DNA of 64,000 nt from UMGS692 sp963653425 (GTDB lineage: Bacteria; Bacillota; Clostridia; Christensenellales; CAG-314), in NCBI GenBank assembly GCA_963653425.1, contig CAVJWC010000007.1, positions 5,465-69,464 on the forward strand, given 5' to 3'. The notes under the pieces were generated by a model, which saw nothing but the letters and a program-made list of their open reading frames with translations, did no database searches and was not told the DNA's origin. How positions within the stretch are numbered: position 1 is the stretch's first letter; every line of letters starts with the position of its first letter. Both the position numbers and the translations under genes were made by a program. Of the stretch, positions 15,979 to 24,795 are shown in pieces.

Positions 15979-16590
15979 TTAGGCTGTGGTATTCGGTTGA
16001 CGCTTGGGCTGAGAAAGAGGGCGGAAAGCTTTTTTTCCGAGAAGAAGCTTTACCGCGGATATTCCTATAATCGTAACCGACAGCGACACTATGAAGTTGG
16101 GAAGAACTATATCGGCGGGGACTACGGCTCCTGCGGAAGCCCGCATTCCTATGACCGTCGCAGGTACGAGCGAAAGTCCGCAGGCGTTTATCACGAACAG
16201 CATAATCATAGGATAGGTCGCGCAGTCGGAGTTATTGGATAAATCCATTTCTTTTATGGCTCCGACGGCTGCCGGAGTGGCTCCGCCCGAAAGTCCCGAA
16301 AGGTTTGCCGCTATTGACAGGGTAACGAGGTCGGCTGCTTTGTCGGAAACTTCGCCGAAGAGCTTTTTTACGGGCTTTTTAAGAATTCCCGACAGCGCTT
16401 TTATAACGCCGGCGTCTTCCGCCGTTTTTATAATTCCGCACCACACGCAGTTAAGAGCGGTAAGGCGCAGACAGAAATCCAGAGCTTCCCGTCCGCTCCC
16501 TAAAAGAACGGTAATTACCTGACCGCCCTGACCTTTTGTTATCATAAGAATAATGGAAAGAACGGTTATTACGCACCATATTATATTCAT
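15979..16590 (-). CDS. spmA: Spore maturation protein A-like membrane protein
   Basis: The 203-residue protein matches SpmA of the nucleoside-recognition (Gate) family: MNIIWCVITVLSI at the start, ALNCVWCGIIKTAEDAGV, and the SpmA-like SIAANLSGLSGGATPAAVGAIKEMD. SpmA and SpmB affect spore core dehydration in Bacillus and Clostridium; the molecular role is not settled, and a transporter is likely from the fold. The start at 16590 is chosen for its AAAAAGGAG site; a longer frame exists upstream but has no such site. SpmB is not adjacent, which is unusual. It is transcribed away from metG. Confidence 0.82.
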   Translation of the reverse strand: MNIIWCVITVLSIILMITKGQGGQVITVLLGSGREALDFCLRLTALNCVWCGIIKTAEDAGVIKALSGILKKPVKKLFGEVSDKAADLVTLSIAANLSGLSGGATPAAVGAIKEMDLSNNSDCATYPMIMLFVINACGLSLVPATVIGMRASAGAVVPADIVLPNFIVSLSVTIIGISAVKLLLGKKAFRPLSQPKRQPNTTA

Positions 16591-16626
16591 TTTTTCTCCT
16601 TTTTTAAGGGAAGAACGATTTTGCGC

Positions 16627-16655
16627 TTGACTTTTTTTCATTCTTATGTTATTCT
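16627..16655 (+). promoter_or_regulatory. Promoter of the metG operon
   Basis: TTGACT (16627-16632), 17 bases, TATTCT (16650-16655). No T-box elements are present in the short leader. Confidence 0.7.
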
Positions 16656-16716
16656 CAATAATCAGCGATTATAACTTGATTTATAACTGATTTACAGCTA
16701 AGGAGGATTGTTTTTG

Positions 16717-18699
16717 ATGGAAAAATCCAAATATTATATAACCACGCCTATCTATTATCCGAGCGGAAAATGGCACATAGGAACGTGCTATACCACCGTT
16801 ATATGCGACGCTCTCGCTCAGTTCAAGAGAATGGAAGGAAGAGACGTTTTCTTCCTTACGGGAACGGACGAACACGGACAGAAGATGGAGAATATTGCCC
16901 GCGAAGCAGGAGTTGCACCCAAGGAAATCGCAGACAAGCGCGTTGCGGAACTTCAGGAACTCTGGAAAATTCTCGGAATAAGATACGACGATTTTATAAG
17001 AACCACCGACAAGCGCCACGAAGAAACCGTGCAGAAGATATTTACGAAGCTTTACGAACAGGGAGATATTTATAAGTCCGAGTACGAAGGCTGGTACTGC
17101 ACGCCCTGCGAAAGTTTCTGGACGGACAGTCAGCTTGCGGACGGAAAATGTCCCGACTGCGGAAGAGAAGTAAAGAAAGAGAAAGAATCGTGTTACTTCT
17201 TCCGCCTCAGTAAATATCAGAAACGTCTCGAAGAGCTTTACGAAACCCACCCCGAGTTTCTTCAGCCTACGGCAAGAGTAAACGAAATGCTCAATAACTT
17301 CATTCGTCCGGGACTTACCGACCTTGCCGTTACGAGAAAGAACGTAAAATGGGGGATTCCCGTTCCTTTCGACAACGAGCATACCATCTACGTGTGGGTA
17401 GACGCGCTTGCGAACTATCTGTCGGCTTTGGGTTACGGAACGGATCACGACGAACTTTACAGAAAGTTCTGGCCCGCGGACATTCATATGGTAGGCAAGG
17501 AAATCGTTCGTTTCCACGCGATAATCTGGCCGGCTTTACTGATGGCTCTGGATTTGCCTCTTCCCAAGGAAATTTACGGTCACGGCTGGCTTCTTATAAA
17601 CGGCGACAAGCTCAGTAAGAGCAAAGGCAACACTCTTCTTGCCGATCCTTATATGCTTTCGGAAAGATACGGAGTAGATCCTCTCAGATACTTCATTTTA
17701 AGAGAAGTACCCTTCGGAAAGGACGGAGTATTCACGCCCGAAAGTTTCGTTACGCGCTACAACAGCGACCTTTGCAACGACCTCGGCAACCTCGTCAGCA
17801 GAACTACCGCTATGATAGTTCAGTATTTCGGAGGAACTTTGCCCGCGCCTGACGCAAAGACCGAACTCGACGAAGAACTTATTTCCGTTGCAAACGGAGC
17901 TTTCGCAAAAGTCAGGGACGCAATGGACAGACTGTCCGTTTCGGACGCGCTGGAAGAAATATTCAAAGTCGTTCAGCGTTCAAACAAGTATATAGACGAA
18001 ACCATGCCTTGGGTGCTTGCAAAGACCGAAGGCGGAAAGGAAAGACTGGCTTCCGTTCTTTATAACCTCACCGAATGCATAAGAATAGCAGGTCTGCTTA
18101 TTGCGCCCTTCCTGCCCGAAACGGGAAATAAGATCTTTAATGCTCTTGGTATTGAAAAAGTACCCGATAACTTCGAAACCGCTCGTTTCGGCGTAATGCA
18201 ACCCGGCGCTCACATAGAAAAATGTCCGCCTCTCTTCGTTCGTTGCGACGTAAAGAAAGAAGTTGCCGCCATAGAAGAGTACGCCGCAAAAGAAGGCGCT
18301 AAAAACGCCAAGAAGACGGAAGGTTGCGAACCCTGCAGGAAAGAAGAAAAGCAGGAAGAAAAGAAAGAAGAAAAGGGCGAGATTACGATAGACGACTTTA
18401 TGAAAATCGATCTCGTGACGGCTCTCGTTAAAACTGCCGAAAAGGTGGAAAAGAAAGACAAACTTCTTAAAATCACTTTGGACGTGGGCGGAGAAGAAAG
18501 AACGGTCGTTTCGGGCATAGCTCAGCATTATAAGCCCGAAGAACTCGTAGGTAAAACCGTCGTTCTCGTGAAAAACCTCAAACCCGCAAAACTCGGCGGA
18601 GTTATGAGTCAGGGTATGATTCTCTGCGCCGACGCGGACGGCAAGGTAGTATTCGTTACGCCCGAAAAGTCCGTCGAAAGCGGAAGGACGGTAAGATGA
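16717..18699 (+). CDS. metG: Methionyl-tRNA synthetase
   Basis: This class I synthetase charges tRNA-Met, including the initiator. The HIGH-type motif is PSGKWHIGTCYT near residue 16, the zinc knuckle is CTPCESFW..CPDCGREVKKEKESC, and the KMSKS-type motif is DKLSKSKGN. After a Lys/Glu-rich linker comes a C-terminal tRNA-binding (Trbp111-type) domain of about 105 residues, so this is the long Bacillus-like dimeric form (660 residues). ATG 16717 is preferred because AGGAGG at 16701-16706 is ten bases upstream. The stop overlaps the tatD start as ATGA. Confidence 0.97.
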   Translation: MEKSKYYITTPIYYPSGKWHIGTCYTTVICDALAQFKRMEGRDVFFLTGTDEHGQKMENIAREAGVAPKEIADKRVAELQELWKILGIRYDDFIRTTDKRHEETVQKIFTKLYEQGDIYKSEYEGWYCTPCESFWTDSQLADGKCPDCGREVKKEKESCYFFRLSKYQKRLEELYETHPEFLQPTARVNEMLNNFIRPGLTDLAVTRKNVKWGIPVPFDNEHTIYVWVDALANYLSALGYGTDHDELYRKFWPADIHMVGKEIVRFHAIIWPALLMALDLPLPKEIYGHGWLLINGDKLSKSKGNTLLADPYMLSERYGVDPLRYFILREVPFGKDGVFTPESFVTRYNSDLCNDLGNLVSRTTAMIVQYFGGTLPAPDAKTELDEELISVANGAFAKVRDAMDRLSVSDALEEIFKVVQRSNKYIDETMPWVLAKTEGGKERLASVLYNLTECIRIAGLLIAPFLPETGNKIFNALGIEKVPDNFETARFGVMQPGAHIEKCPPLFVRCDVKKEVAAIEEYAAKEGAKNAKKTEGCEPCRKEEKQEEKKEEKGEITIDDFMKIDLVTALVKTAEKVEKKDKLLKITLDVGGEERTVVSGIAQHYKPEELVGKTVVLVKNLKPAKLGGVMSQGMILCADADGKVVFVTPEKSVESGRTVR

Positions 18700-19463
18700 T
18701 AGACGCGCACTGTCATCTTGACGACGAAAGGTACGACGGAGAAAGAGAAGAACTTATAGCTTCTCTTAAAAGCGACGGCTTGGAACTCGTTATAAACAAT
18801 TCGAGTAACTTTTCGACGGTGAAGTCCACTTTCGAACTTGCGACCAAATACCCGATTATTTACGGAGCGTTGGGCTGTCACCCCAACGAAGCCTGCTGGT
18901 ACGACGAGGAATTCGAGAAGACCGTAGCGCGACTTTCCGAGAACGAAAAGATAGTCGCGATAGGCGAAATCGGTTTGGACTACCATTACGACACGCCCGA
19001 CAGAGACACGCAGAAGAAAGTCTTCGTCCGTCAGCTTGCTCTTGCCGACGAACTTAAACTTCCCGTAGTCCTTCACGTGAGGGACGCTTACGGCGACGCC
19101 TACGAAATTCTCAAAGCCAACGCAAACAAGCTCCGTCACGGCGGAGAACTTCATTGTTACAGCGGTTCTGCGGAAATGGTAAAGCGTTTTTCGGAATTCG
19201 ACCTTTATTTTGCTTTCGGCGGTTCGATTACTTACAAGAACGCAAATAAGGACGAAGTTATAAAAGCCGTTCCCGAAAACAGACTTCTCAGCGAAACCGA
19301 CTGCCCCTACCTTGCTCCCGTACCTATGAGAGGAAAGACCAATTATCCGAGGTACGTAAGGTTTGCTTTGGAGAAGATGGCGGAAATTCTCGGAAAGACC
19401 TTCGAAGAGACGGAAACGATTACGTCCGTAAACGCAAAAAGACTTTTCGGAATAAACGGGTAA
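18696..19463 (+). CDS. tatD: TatD family metal-dependent DNase
   Basis: TatD-family proteins are TIM-barrel metal-dependent hydrolases with DNase activity. The 255-residue protein has the metal site MIDAHCHLDDERYDG at the N-terminus, IGEIGLDYHYD (glutamate ligand), LHVRDAYGD and HCYSGS histidines, and the SETDCPYLAPVPMRGK signature. It overlaps metG by four bases, a very common pairing, and is followed by the TatD-linked radical SAM gene. Confidence 0.94.
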   Translation: MIDAHCHLDDERYDGEREELIASLKSDGLELVINNSSNFSTVKSTFELATKYPIIYGALGCHPNEACWYDEEFEKTVARLSENEKIVAIGEIGLDYHYDTPDRDTQKKVFVRQLALADELKLPVVLHVRDAYGDAYEILKANANKLRHGGELHCYSGSAEMVKRFSEFDLYFAFGGSITYKNANKDEVIKAVPENRLLSETDCPYLAPVPMRGKTNYPRYVRFALEKMAEILGKTFEETETITSVNAKRLFGING

Positions 19464-19536
19464 CTCAATTGCGCGAAAGGGCGCAAAAACGATTTGAATT
19501 ATATTTGTTGCGGCTGAGCCGCGAGGAAGTGCATAT

Positions 19537-20127
19537 ATGAACACGTACGTATATAAGGCTTACGGAAACCTTTATATCAACTTAACCAACAAATGCTCCA
19601 ACAGTTGCGATTTCTGTATAAGAAACGGACACGACGGAATAGAAGATCAGCCTCTCTGGCTGGACAAAGAACCCACTGCGGAAGACGTTATAAAGGCTTT
19701 ACCGCAGGATTTCAGTCCCTTTAAGTCGGTCGTTTTCTGCGGATTCGGCGAACCCACCGAAAGACTCGACGTTATGCTCGAAGTAGCCAAGTTCCTGAAG
19801 AGTAAAGGAGTTATCACGAGACTTAACACCAACGGTCAGAGCGACAGAATCAACGGAAAGCCCACGGCTCCTCTTATGAAAGGACTTATCGACTATATAA
19901 ACGTAAGTCTCAACGCTTCGGATAAGGAAAAATATCAGGCTATCTGTCACAGTCAGTTCGGCGATCAGGCTTTTGACGATATGCTTGCCTTTGCGGTATC
20001 GGCTAAGGAAAACGGCATTAAAGTCAATTTCAGCGTAGTCGACGTTATAGGAGAAGAAGAAATAGAAGCCTGCCGTAAAGTCTGCGATAAGCTGGGTATC
20101 CCTTTGAGAGTAAGAGCTTTCGAGTAA
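19537..20127 (+). CDS. TatD-linked radical SAM protein
   Basis: The 196-residue protein is a short radical SAM enzyme. The cluster motif CSNSCDFC (CX3CX2C) lies at residues 18-25 and FCGFGEPTERLD follows as the SAM-binding strand. It corresponds to the family described as TatD-associated radical SAM proteins, which is found next to tatD in many Bacillota; the product and substrate are not known. There is no extra C-terminal cluster domain. A GAGGAAG site precedes the ATG and the gene is 73 bases after tatD, so it is probably in the metG operon. Confidence 0.88.
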   Translation: MNTYVYKAYGNLYINLTNKCSNSCDFCIRNGHDGIEDQPLWLDKEPTAEDVIKALPQDFSPFKSVVFCGFGEPTERLDVMLEVAKFLKSKGVITRLNTNGQSDRINGKPTAPLMKGLIDYINVSLNASDKEKYQAICHSQFGDQAFDDMLAFAVSAKENGIKVNFSVVDVIGEEEIEACRKVCDKLGIPLRVRAFE

Positions 20128-20302
20128 TTACGGTTTGCGCCCGAAAGCCTTATAGTTCGGTTTATGACAGAAAGCCAAAGAAGTTCCGCAAAAAACATTT
20201 ATGAAAAATCCGTCCGACTTTTCAATTAAGAAATGTTTTTCATAAACATAAGTTAAACTTTTGTGCAAATTTCAAAAAAACTTAAAAATCCGTTCGTTTT
20301 AG

Positions 20303-20331
20303 TTGCAAAAAAGTGTAAGATATGTTATAAT
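20303..20331 (+). promoter_or_regulatory. Promoter of the small lipoprotein gene
   Basis: TTGCAA (20303-20308), 17 bases, TATAAT (20326-20331). Confidence 0.8.
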
Positions 20332-20362
20332 CGTGGAAATCTTAAAAAGGAGGCTATTTCTT

Positions 20363-20701
20363 ATGAAGAAGACTATGGCGGTTGTCGGCGTCGTTGCTCT
20401 CGCAGCTGTTCTTTGTCTGGTTCTTGCAGGTTGCGCAGCCGTTCCCAACGGAAAATACGTTAACGGACTTTTGACCTACGAGTTCTCGGGTAATAAAGTA
20501 ACCCTTAAGGTTGGCGGTAGCACGGTAAACGTTACTTTCAACGGTACTTATACCGTAAGCAAAGAAGGCGAAGAGGAAAAGATTACCTTTACGTTCGGCG
20601 AAGATGACGCTTCCAAGTATAACGGAACCTTCTCCTTCTCGCAGGATAAGAGTGCGGGAACCGTTACTATCGGCGGCGTTACTTACACCAAACAGAAATA
20701 A
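20363..20701 (+). CDS. Small lipoprotein of unknown function
   Basis: The 112-residue protein has a lipoprotein signal peptide (lipobox LAGC, lipidated C24) followed by a small beta-rich domain (NGKYVNGLLTYEFSGNKVTL through TVTIGGVTYTKQK). The pattern of a short strand, GNKVTLKVGG and FNGTYTV resembles lipocalin-like or copper resistance NlpE-type small barrels seen in many Clostridia, but no family can be named. AAAGGAGG lies before ATG 20363; the upstream in-frame extension has no such site. It has its own promoter and terminator and is probably well expressed. Confidence 0.8.
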   Translation: MKKTMAVVGVVALAAVLCLVLAGCAAVPNGKYVNGLLTYEFSGNKVTLKVGGSTVNVTFNGTYTVSKEGEEEKITFTFGEDDASKYNGTFSFSQDKSAGTVTIGGVTYTKQK

Positions 20702-20746
20702 GACGTTGCGTTCTTTATCGGAATGCAAAGCGAAGCTTAAACAACG

Positions 20747-20775
20747 AAAAACCGGGCGCAAAGCTCGGTTTTTTT
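20747..20775 (+). terminator. Terminator of the small lipoprotein gene
   Basis: AAAACCGGGC, loop GCAA, then GCTCGGTTTTTTT (one G-U pair) with a T tract. Confidence 0.9.
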
Positions 20776-20905
20776 AGTTTCGCAGGAATCGGATTTCGGA
20801 TTGCCGAAATCGTTTTTACCCGTTTAGTTGCAGGAATCTGCGTTTACAGCCGACCGATTTACGCCCGTAAATTCGGGGTAACGAACGGAATGCCGAGGTG
20901 AAATT

Positions 20906-21805
20906 ATGAAAACCGAGAGAATGTTCAGATGTCTTTTGCTTATGCTGGGAGGAAAGAAACTCACTTCCGCGGAACTTGCGCGCGAATTGGACGTATCGCG
21001 GAGATCCGTTCAGAGGTACGTGGAATCGCTCGAAGACGCGGGATTTCCCGTGGTTAAAACGCTCGGAATAAACGGCGGATACAGTCTGCCTTCCGACTTT
21101 CCCGTAAGAGGAGCTTTTTTCGACGCTTGGGAATACGGTAAGCTTTCGGAATGTATTTCAGCGGGCAGAATTCCCGAAGCGGACAAGAAAAAGCTTATAA
21201 ACAAGATAGCTTCCATTTCCGAAGAAAGCCGTGAAACCCGCTCGGACGAGATGTTTTTCGGCGATGAAAAGGACTCGGAGGAAATCGTCGAAGTTATAGG
21301 CAGAGCGGTTAAGGAAAACCGACTGACAGAAATAACTTACGTTGGACGAGAGGGTAAAAGTTCGCGGAGAACCGTAGAACCGCATTGTCTTTTTTATCGG
21401 GACGGAATAAGATACGTTTACGCTTTTTGCCGTGAAAGAGAGGAGTTCAGAACCTTTAAGATAGGAAGAATCTGCGAAGCCCTTCTGCTCGGAGAGTTTT
21501 TCGAAAAGAAAGACTTTCTTCTCGAAACGGATATAAGTTTGCGTCCGTCGGGAAGCGAAAAGGTTTCGGATATTACCTTCTTTATCGAAGAAGGCGTATA
21601 CGACGACGTGGCTTCTAAAATAGGCGAAGACAAGATAACGCCCTGCGGAAAAAGGTATCTCGCGCATTCGTCCGAGCTTATCGACAAGGCGCTTATAAGG
21701 CTTTTTCTCTATCTCGGAAAGGACGCGGAGATAATTCAGCCGTTGACGCTGAAAACCGCCGTTGCCAAGGAAGCCGACGAAATCGCGACTAAGTTCCGCA
21801 GTTGA
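20906..21805 (+). CDS. HTH and WYL domain transcriptional regulator
   Basis: The 299-residue protein has an N-terminal winged helix (residues about 1-60: LTSAELARELDVSRRSVQRYVESLEDAGFPV) and a WYL domain (about 125-200: ITYVGREGKSSRRTVEPHCLFYRDGIRYVYAFC, then FRTFKIGRI). WYL domains are thought to sense a nucleotide or nucleic acid ligand. The target genes are not known; the nearest candidates are the small lipoprotein upstream and the small protein at 22011. The start is ATG 20906 after a GAGGTG site. No promoter is clearly visible. Confidence 0.88.
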   Translation: MKTERMFRCLLLMLGGKKLTSAELARELDVSRRSVQRYVESLEDAGFPVVKTLGINGGYSLPSDFPVRGAFFDAWEYGKLSECISAGRIPEADKKKLINKIASISEESRETRSDEMFFGDEKDSEEIVEVIGRAVKENRLTEITYVGREGKSSRRTVEPHCLFYRDGIRYVYAFCREREEFRTFKIGRICEALLLGEFFEKKDFLLETDISLRPSGSEKVSDITFFIEEGVYDDVASKIGEDKITPCGKRYLAHSSELIDKALIRLFLYLGKDAEIIQPLTLKTAVAKEADEIATKFRS

Positions 21806-21863
21806 TTTTCATAAAATAAAGCGATTTCTTATATAAAAATCGCGGAAATCTTTATAAAAAGCT

Positions 21864-21891
21864 TTGTTTTTTATCGTTTTGAGGTTATAAT
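21864..21891 (+). promoter_or_regulatory. Promoter of the gene at 22011
   Basis: TTGTTT (21864-21869), 16 bases, TATAAT (21886-21891). Confidence 0.65.
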
Positions 21892-22010
21892 CGGAAAAGA
21901 ACCCCGGGTTAATTTAATTCGGAAAGGAATTAAAGTCAACCGAGTCCGGAAAAAGAATCCGAAACTCACCGGGTTCGGAAAAATAAAGTCCACTAAAAGG
22001 AGGCAGAATG

Positions 22011-22220
22011 ATGGATAACGAAAAGAAGACCGTTAAAACGACGGAAGTTAAATTCACGGAAATCAGACGACAGCCCGAAGAGAAAAAAGAAGGCGAAACC
22101 AAAACGCCTCGCAAATGCGGACGTCGCTTCGTAGTGAAGCCCGACGAACCCGTTTATACTCTTCCCGTTATGCCGCCCGACTACGACGAAAAGACGAGAG
22201 TCAAACCCGTAGAAAAATAG
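22011..22220 (+). CDS. Small charged hypothetical protein
   Basis: The product has 69 residues, rich in Lys, Glu, Pro and Arg (VKFTEIRRQPEEKKEGETKT, then KCGRRFVVKPDEPVYTLPVM), and is probably disordered. It belongs to no family I know. It is supported by AAAAGGAGG seven bases before ATG 22011, a promoter upstream and a terminator downstream. An ATG at 22008 is an alternative start. The bases 21892-21985 before it contain degenerate repeats of GGAAAAAGAATCC type. Confidence 0.65.
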   Translation: MDNEKKTVKTTEVKFTEIRRQPEEKKEGETKTPRKCGRRFVVKPDEPVYTLPVMPPDYDEKTRVKPVEK

Positions 22221-22325
22221 AATGACCAATTAACGGGGTTTCGTCGGTATTGCGACGTTTTTGACGTAATCGGCGATTTATGGGAAAGTTCGGTTAAAAA
22301 TGAGTTAATCGTTTTTTTATAAATT

Positions 22326-22354
22326 AAAAGGAGCGCAGACGGCGTTCCTTTTTT
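22326..22354 (+). terminator. Terminator after the small charged protein
   Basis: AAAAGGAGCG, a short loop, CGTTCCTTTT and a T tract. The region 22221-22536 otherwise holds only the promoter at 22381-22409. Confidence 0.8.
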
Positions 22355-22380
22355 AAGAAGCCGTTGCGACTTAAAAAGAC

Positions 22381-22409
22381 TTGATTTTCATATCGTTTTA
22401 TAGTATAAT
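22381..22409 (+). promoter_or_regulatory. Promoter of the DUF1538-PII-like operon
   Basis: TTGATT (22381-22386), 17 bases, TATAAT (22404-22409). The leader is about 120 bases. Confidence 0.8.
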
Positions 22410-22536
22410 ATAAAATGAGGATTTGTTCAGGAGTTCGGACAGAATAAAAAGAGAGACTCTGTAAAAGAGGCGACGTTTTTTTGCTTTGTGTTACCGTATC
22501 CTAAGGAAAACCGAAAGTCTGTGTCGGAGGTGCGGA

Positions 22537-24081
22537 GTGCTTAAACGAAACAAAAAAACATTTATCCACGTCAACAGATCGATCGTATCGGAAAAGATGA
22601 AAGAGTCTTTTACGTCGATTATGCCCGTAACCGCAATAATTCTTTTGCTTTGTTTTACGGTCGTTCCCGTGGAATCGGGCGCGTTTCTCGCGTTTATCGT
22701 AGGAGCCGTCCTTCTTATCGTAGGAATGGGACTGTTCTCTATGGGCGCGGATACGGCTATGACGCCTATAGGTCAGTACATAGGCTCGACCGCTATAAGG
22801 AAACGAAAGATCTGGCTTTTGGTTCTGCTTTGTTTCGTAGTGGGCGTTCTTATTACCATTTCCGAACCCGACCTTCACGTTCTTGCGACGCAGGTCAGCG
22901 AAATCCCTAAAGTCTGGCTTATCGGCGGAGTTGCTCTGGGCGTAGGAATCTTTCTTGCGATAGCCTGCCTCAGAATAGTCTTTTCGATAAAGTTCTCCTA
23001 TCTGCTTCTGGGCTTTTACGCGGCGATATTCATAGCGATATTCTTCATTCCGAGAGATTTCGTCGCAATAGCTTTCGACGCGGGCGGAGTTACCACGGGA
23101 CCTATAAGCGTTCCGTTTATAATCGCCATCGGTACCGGTATCGCTTCCATGAGAAACGATAAAAACGCGGACAGCGACAGCTTCGGTCTTACGGCTTTGT
23201 GTTCGATAGGTCCCATAGCCGCGGTTCTGCTTCTCGGTCTGGTATTCAAACCCAGCGGAGGCGAATATATCGCTCCCGAAACGGTAATAGCCGCAGATTC
23301 GAAAGAACTTATAAGAATATATCTCAAAGCCATTCCCGAATATATGAAGGAAGTCGGTATCGCGCTTCTGCCGATAATCGTTTTCTTCAATATCTGTAAG
23401 TTCTTCGGCGCAAAACAAACCAAAGAAGAATTCGTCAAGATTCTTATCGGTATAGTTTACACCTACGTAGGTCTGGTTTTGTTCCTCGTGGGCATAAACG
23501 TAGGTTTCCTTCCGATAGGTACTCTTATAGGAAAGACTTTCGGTTCCATGGAAGCAAGCTGGGTTATCGTTCCGATAGGAATGCTCATAGGTTTCTTCAT
23601 AATAGCCGCCGAACCTGCCGTTCCCATTCTTACCAAACAGGTACACGAAGTAACGGGCGGTGCGGTTCCTCAGAAAGCTTTGAGAGTCAGCCTTATGATA
23701 GGTATGGCTATATCGGTGGGACTTGCGCTTCTCAGAATTCTTTTCAGAATTCCCATTCTGTATTTCCTGATTCCCGGATACGCGATAGCTTTAACGCTCT
23801 CCTTCTTCGTTCCCGATATATTCACGGCAATAGCCTTCGACGCGGGCGGAGTCGCTTCGGGCGCAATGACGGCAAGCTTCCTGCTCCCTATGGGAATAGG
23901 TCTTTGTACGGCGGTGGGCGGCGACGTAACCACGGAAGGTTTCGGAATGGTGGCAATGGTAGCAATGACTCCGCTTATCACCATTCAGCTTCTCGGTCTG
24001 TATTCCAAGATCAAACGAGGCAGACTGTTCAAGCGTAAAGGCGAAGACGCGGTATCGGATTCCGACGACATCTTAAGCTGA
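22537..24081 (+). CDS. DUF1538 polytopic membrane protein
   Basis: The 514-residue protein has about 12 to 14 hydrophobic segments and an internal duplication: the first half carries FVAIAFDAGGVTTGPISVPFI and the second IFTAIAFDAGGVASGAMTAS, each preceded by a SMGADTAMTPIG- or PIGTLIG-like segment. This is the DUF1538 family. Members in Halomonas (UmpAB) have been reported as cation/proton antiporters; that is recalled and not checked, so transport is a family-based inference. The GTG at 22537 is chosen because GGAGG lies just before it; a TTG 51 bases upstream is also in frame. It is followed 24 bases later by a PII-like gene. Confidence 0.85.
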   Translation: MLKRNKKTFIHVNRSIVSEKMKESFTSIMPVTAIILLLCFTVVPVESGAFLAFIVGAVLLIVGMGLFSMGADTAMTPIGQYIGSTAIRKRKIWLLVLLCFVVGVLITISEPDLHVLATQVSEIPKVWLIGGVALGVGIFLAIACLRIVFSIKFSYLLLGFYAAIFIAIFFIPRDFVAIAFDAGGVTTGPISVPFIIAIGTGIASMRNDKNADSDSFGLTALCSIGPIAAVLLLGLVFKPSGGEYIAPETVIAADSKELIRIYLKAIPEYMKEVGIALLPIIVFFNICKFFGAKQTKEEFVKILIGIVYTYVGLVLFLVGINVGFLPIGTLIGKTFGSMEASWVIVPIGMLIGFFIIAAEPAVPILTKQVHEVTGGAVPQKALRVSLMIGMAISVGLALLRILFRIPILYFLIPGYAIALTLSFFVPDIFTAIAFDAGGVASGAMTASFLLPMGIGLCTAVGGDVTTEGFGMVAMVAMTPLITIQLLGLYSKIKRGRLFKRKGEDAVSDSDDILS

Positions 24082-24105
24082 GGCAGATATATAGAGGTTA
24101 AATAT

Positions 24106-24795
24106 ATGTTAGGTCTGAAATATCTCATAACTATAACGCTGAGGGAAAACACCGAACAGTACATCGACTTTTTCCACAGACACAACGTCAATACCGTTCT
24201 CAGCGTTTACTGCAACGGTACGGCAACCGACAAAATGCTGGGCTACCTGGGCCTTGAAAGAACCGAGAAAATTATGTTCAAGTACGTCGTCAACGATTCG
24301 GCTGTTCAGGATATAATCCGCGGACAACTCCACGAAATGAACATCGCCGCTTCGGGTAACGGTATAACCGTGGTAGTCCCTTTGAGCGGACTGGGCGGAA
24401 CGGTAGCACTTAATCATTTTACGGGAAATAAGTCCGTCAATAAGGAGGTTGGCAGTATGACTGCGCAGGGAAACGATTGTAAATACGCTCTTATAATAAC
24501 CATAGTAAACAGAGGAGGCTCCGATCTCGTTATGAACGCCGCGCGCGAAAAGGGCGCAAGAGGCGGAACCATAGTCAAAGCTATGGGAACGGGCGCCGAA
24601 ATAGCTAAATTCTTCGGCGTATCTATTCCCGACGAAAAAGAACTCGTGTATATAGTTACGTCGCACGCCGACCGCGACGGCATAATGAAAGCCATTATGG
24701 AAAAAGCGGGCGTGAACAGCGAAGCGCACGGAATAGTTTTCGCTCTCCCCGTGGAAAGCGTTATAGGTCTTCAAAGCCTTGCGGACGTCGAGTAA
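24106..24795 (+). CDS. Protein with two PII-like (GlnB-fold) domains
   Basis: The 229-residue protein consists of two ferredoxin-like domains, about residues 1-105 and 118-229. The second has EKGARGGTIVKAMGTG, close to the GARTG.GDGKIF region of PII but without a uridylylated T-loop, and ends in HGIVFALPVESVIGL, the usual PII strand. PII-like proteins bind adenine nucleotides or other small ligands and often control a membrane transporter encoded next to them. Here the partner is most probably the DUF1538 protein. A GAGG-type site precedes the ATG. No glutamine synthetase or ammonium transporter gene is near. Confidence 0.82.
   Translation: MLGLKYLITITLRENTEQYIDFFHRHNVNTVLSVYCNGTATDKMLGYLGLERTEKIMFKYVVNDSAVQDIIRGQLHEMNIAASGNGITVVVPLSGLGGTVALNHFTGNKSVNKEVGSMTAQGNDCKYALIITIVNRGGSDLVMNAAREKGARGGTIVKAMGTGAEIAKFFGVSIPDEKELVYIVTSHADRDGIMKAIMEKAGVNSEAHGIVFALPVESVIGLQSLADVE

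Noticed and set aside
20191..20240. Terminator after the radical SAM gene
   Set aside because: AAAAACATTT and AAATGTTTTT can pair but the 30-base loop makes it doubtful, so it is not listed.
24106..24795. Canonical nitrogen regulatory PII protein (GlnB/GlnK)
   Set aside because: It has two domains, no uridylylation tyrosine loop and no amtB or glnA neighbour.
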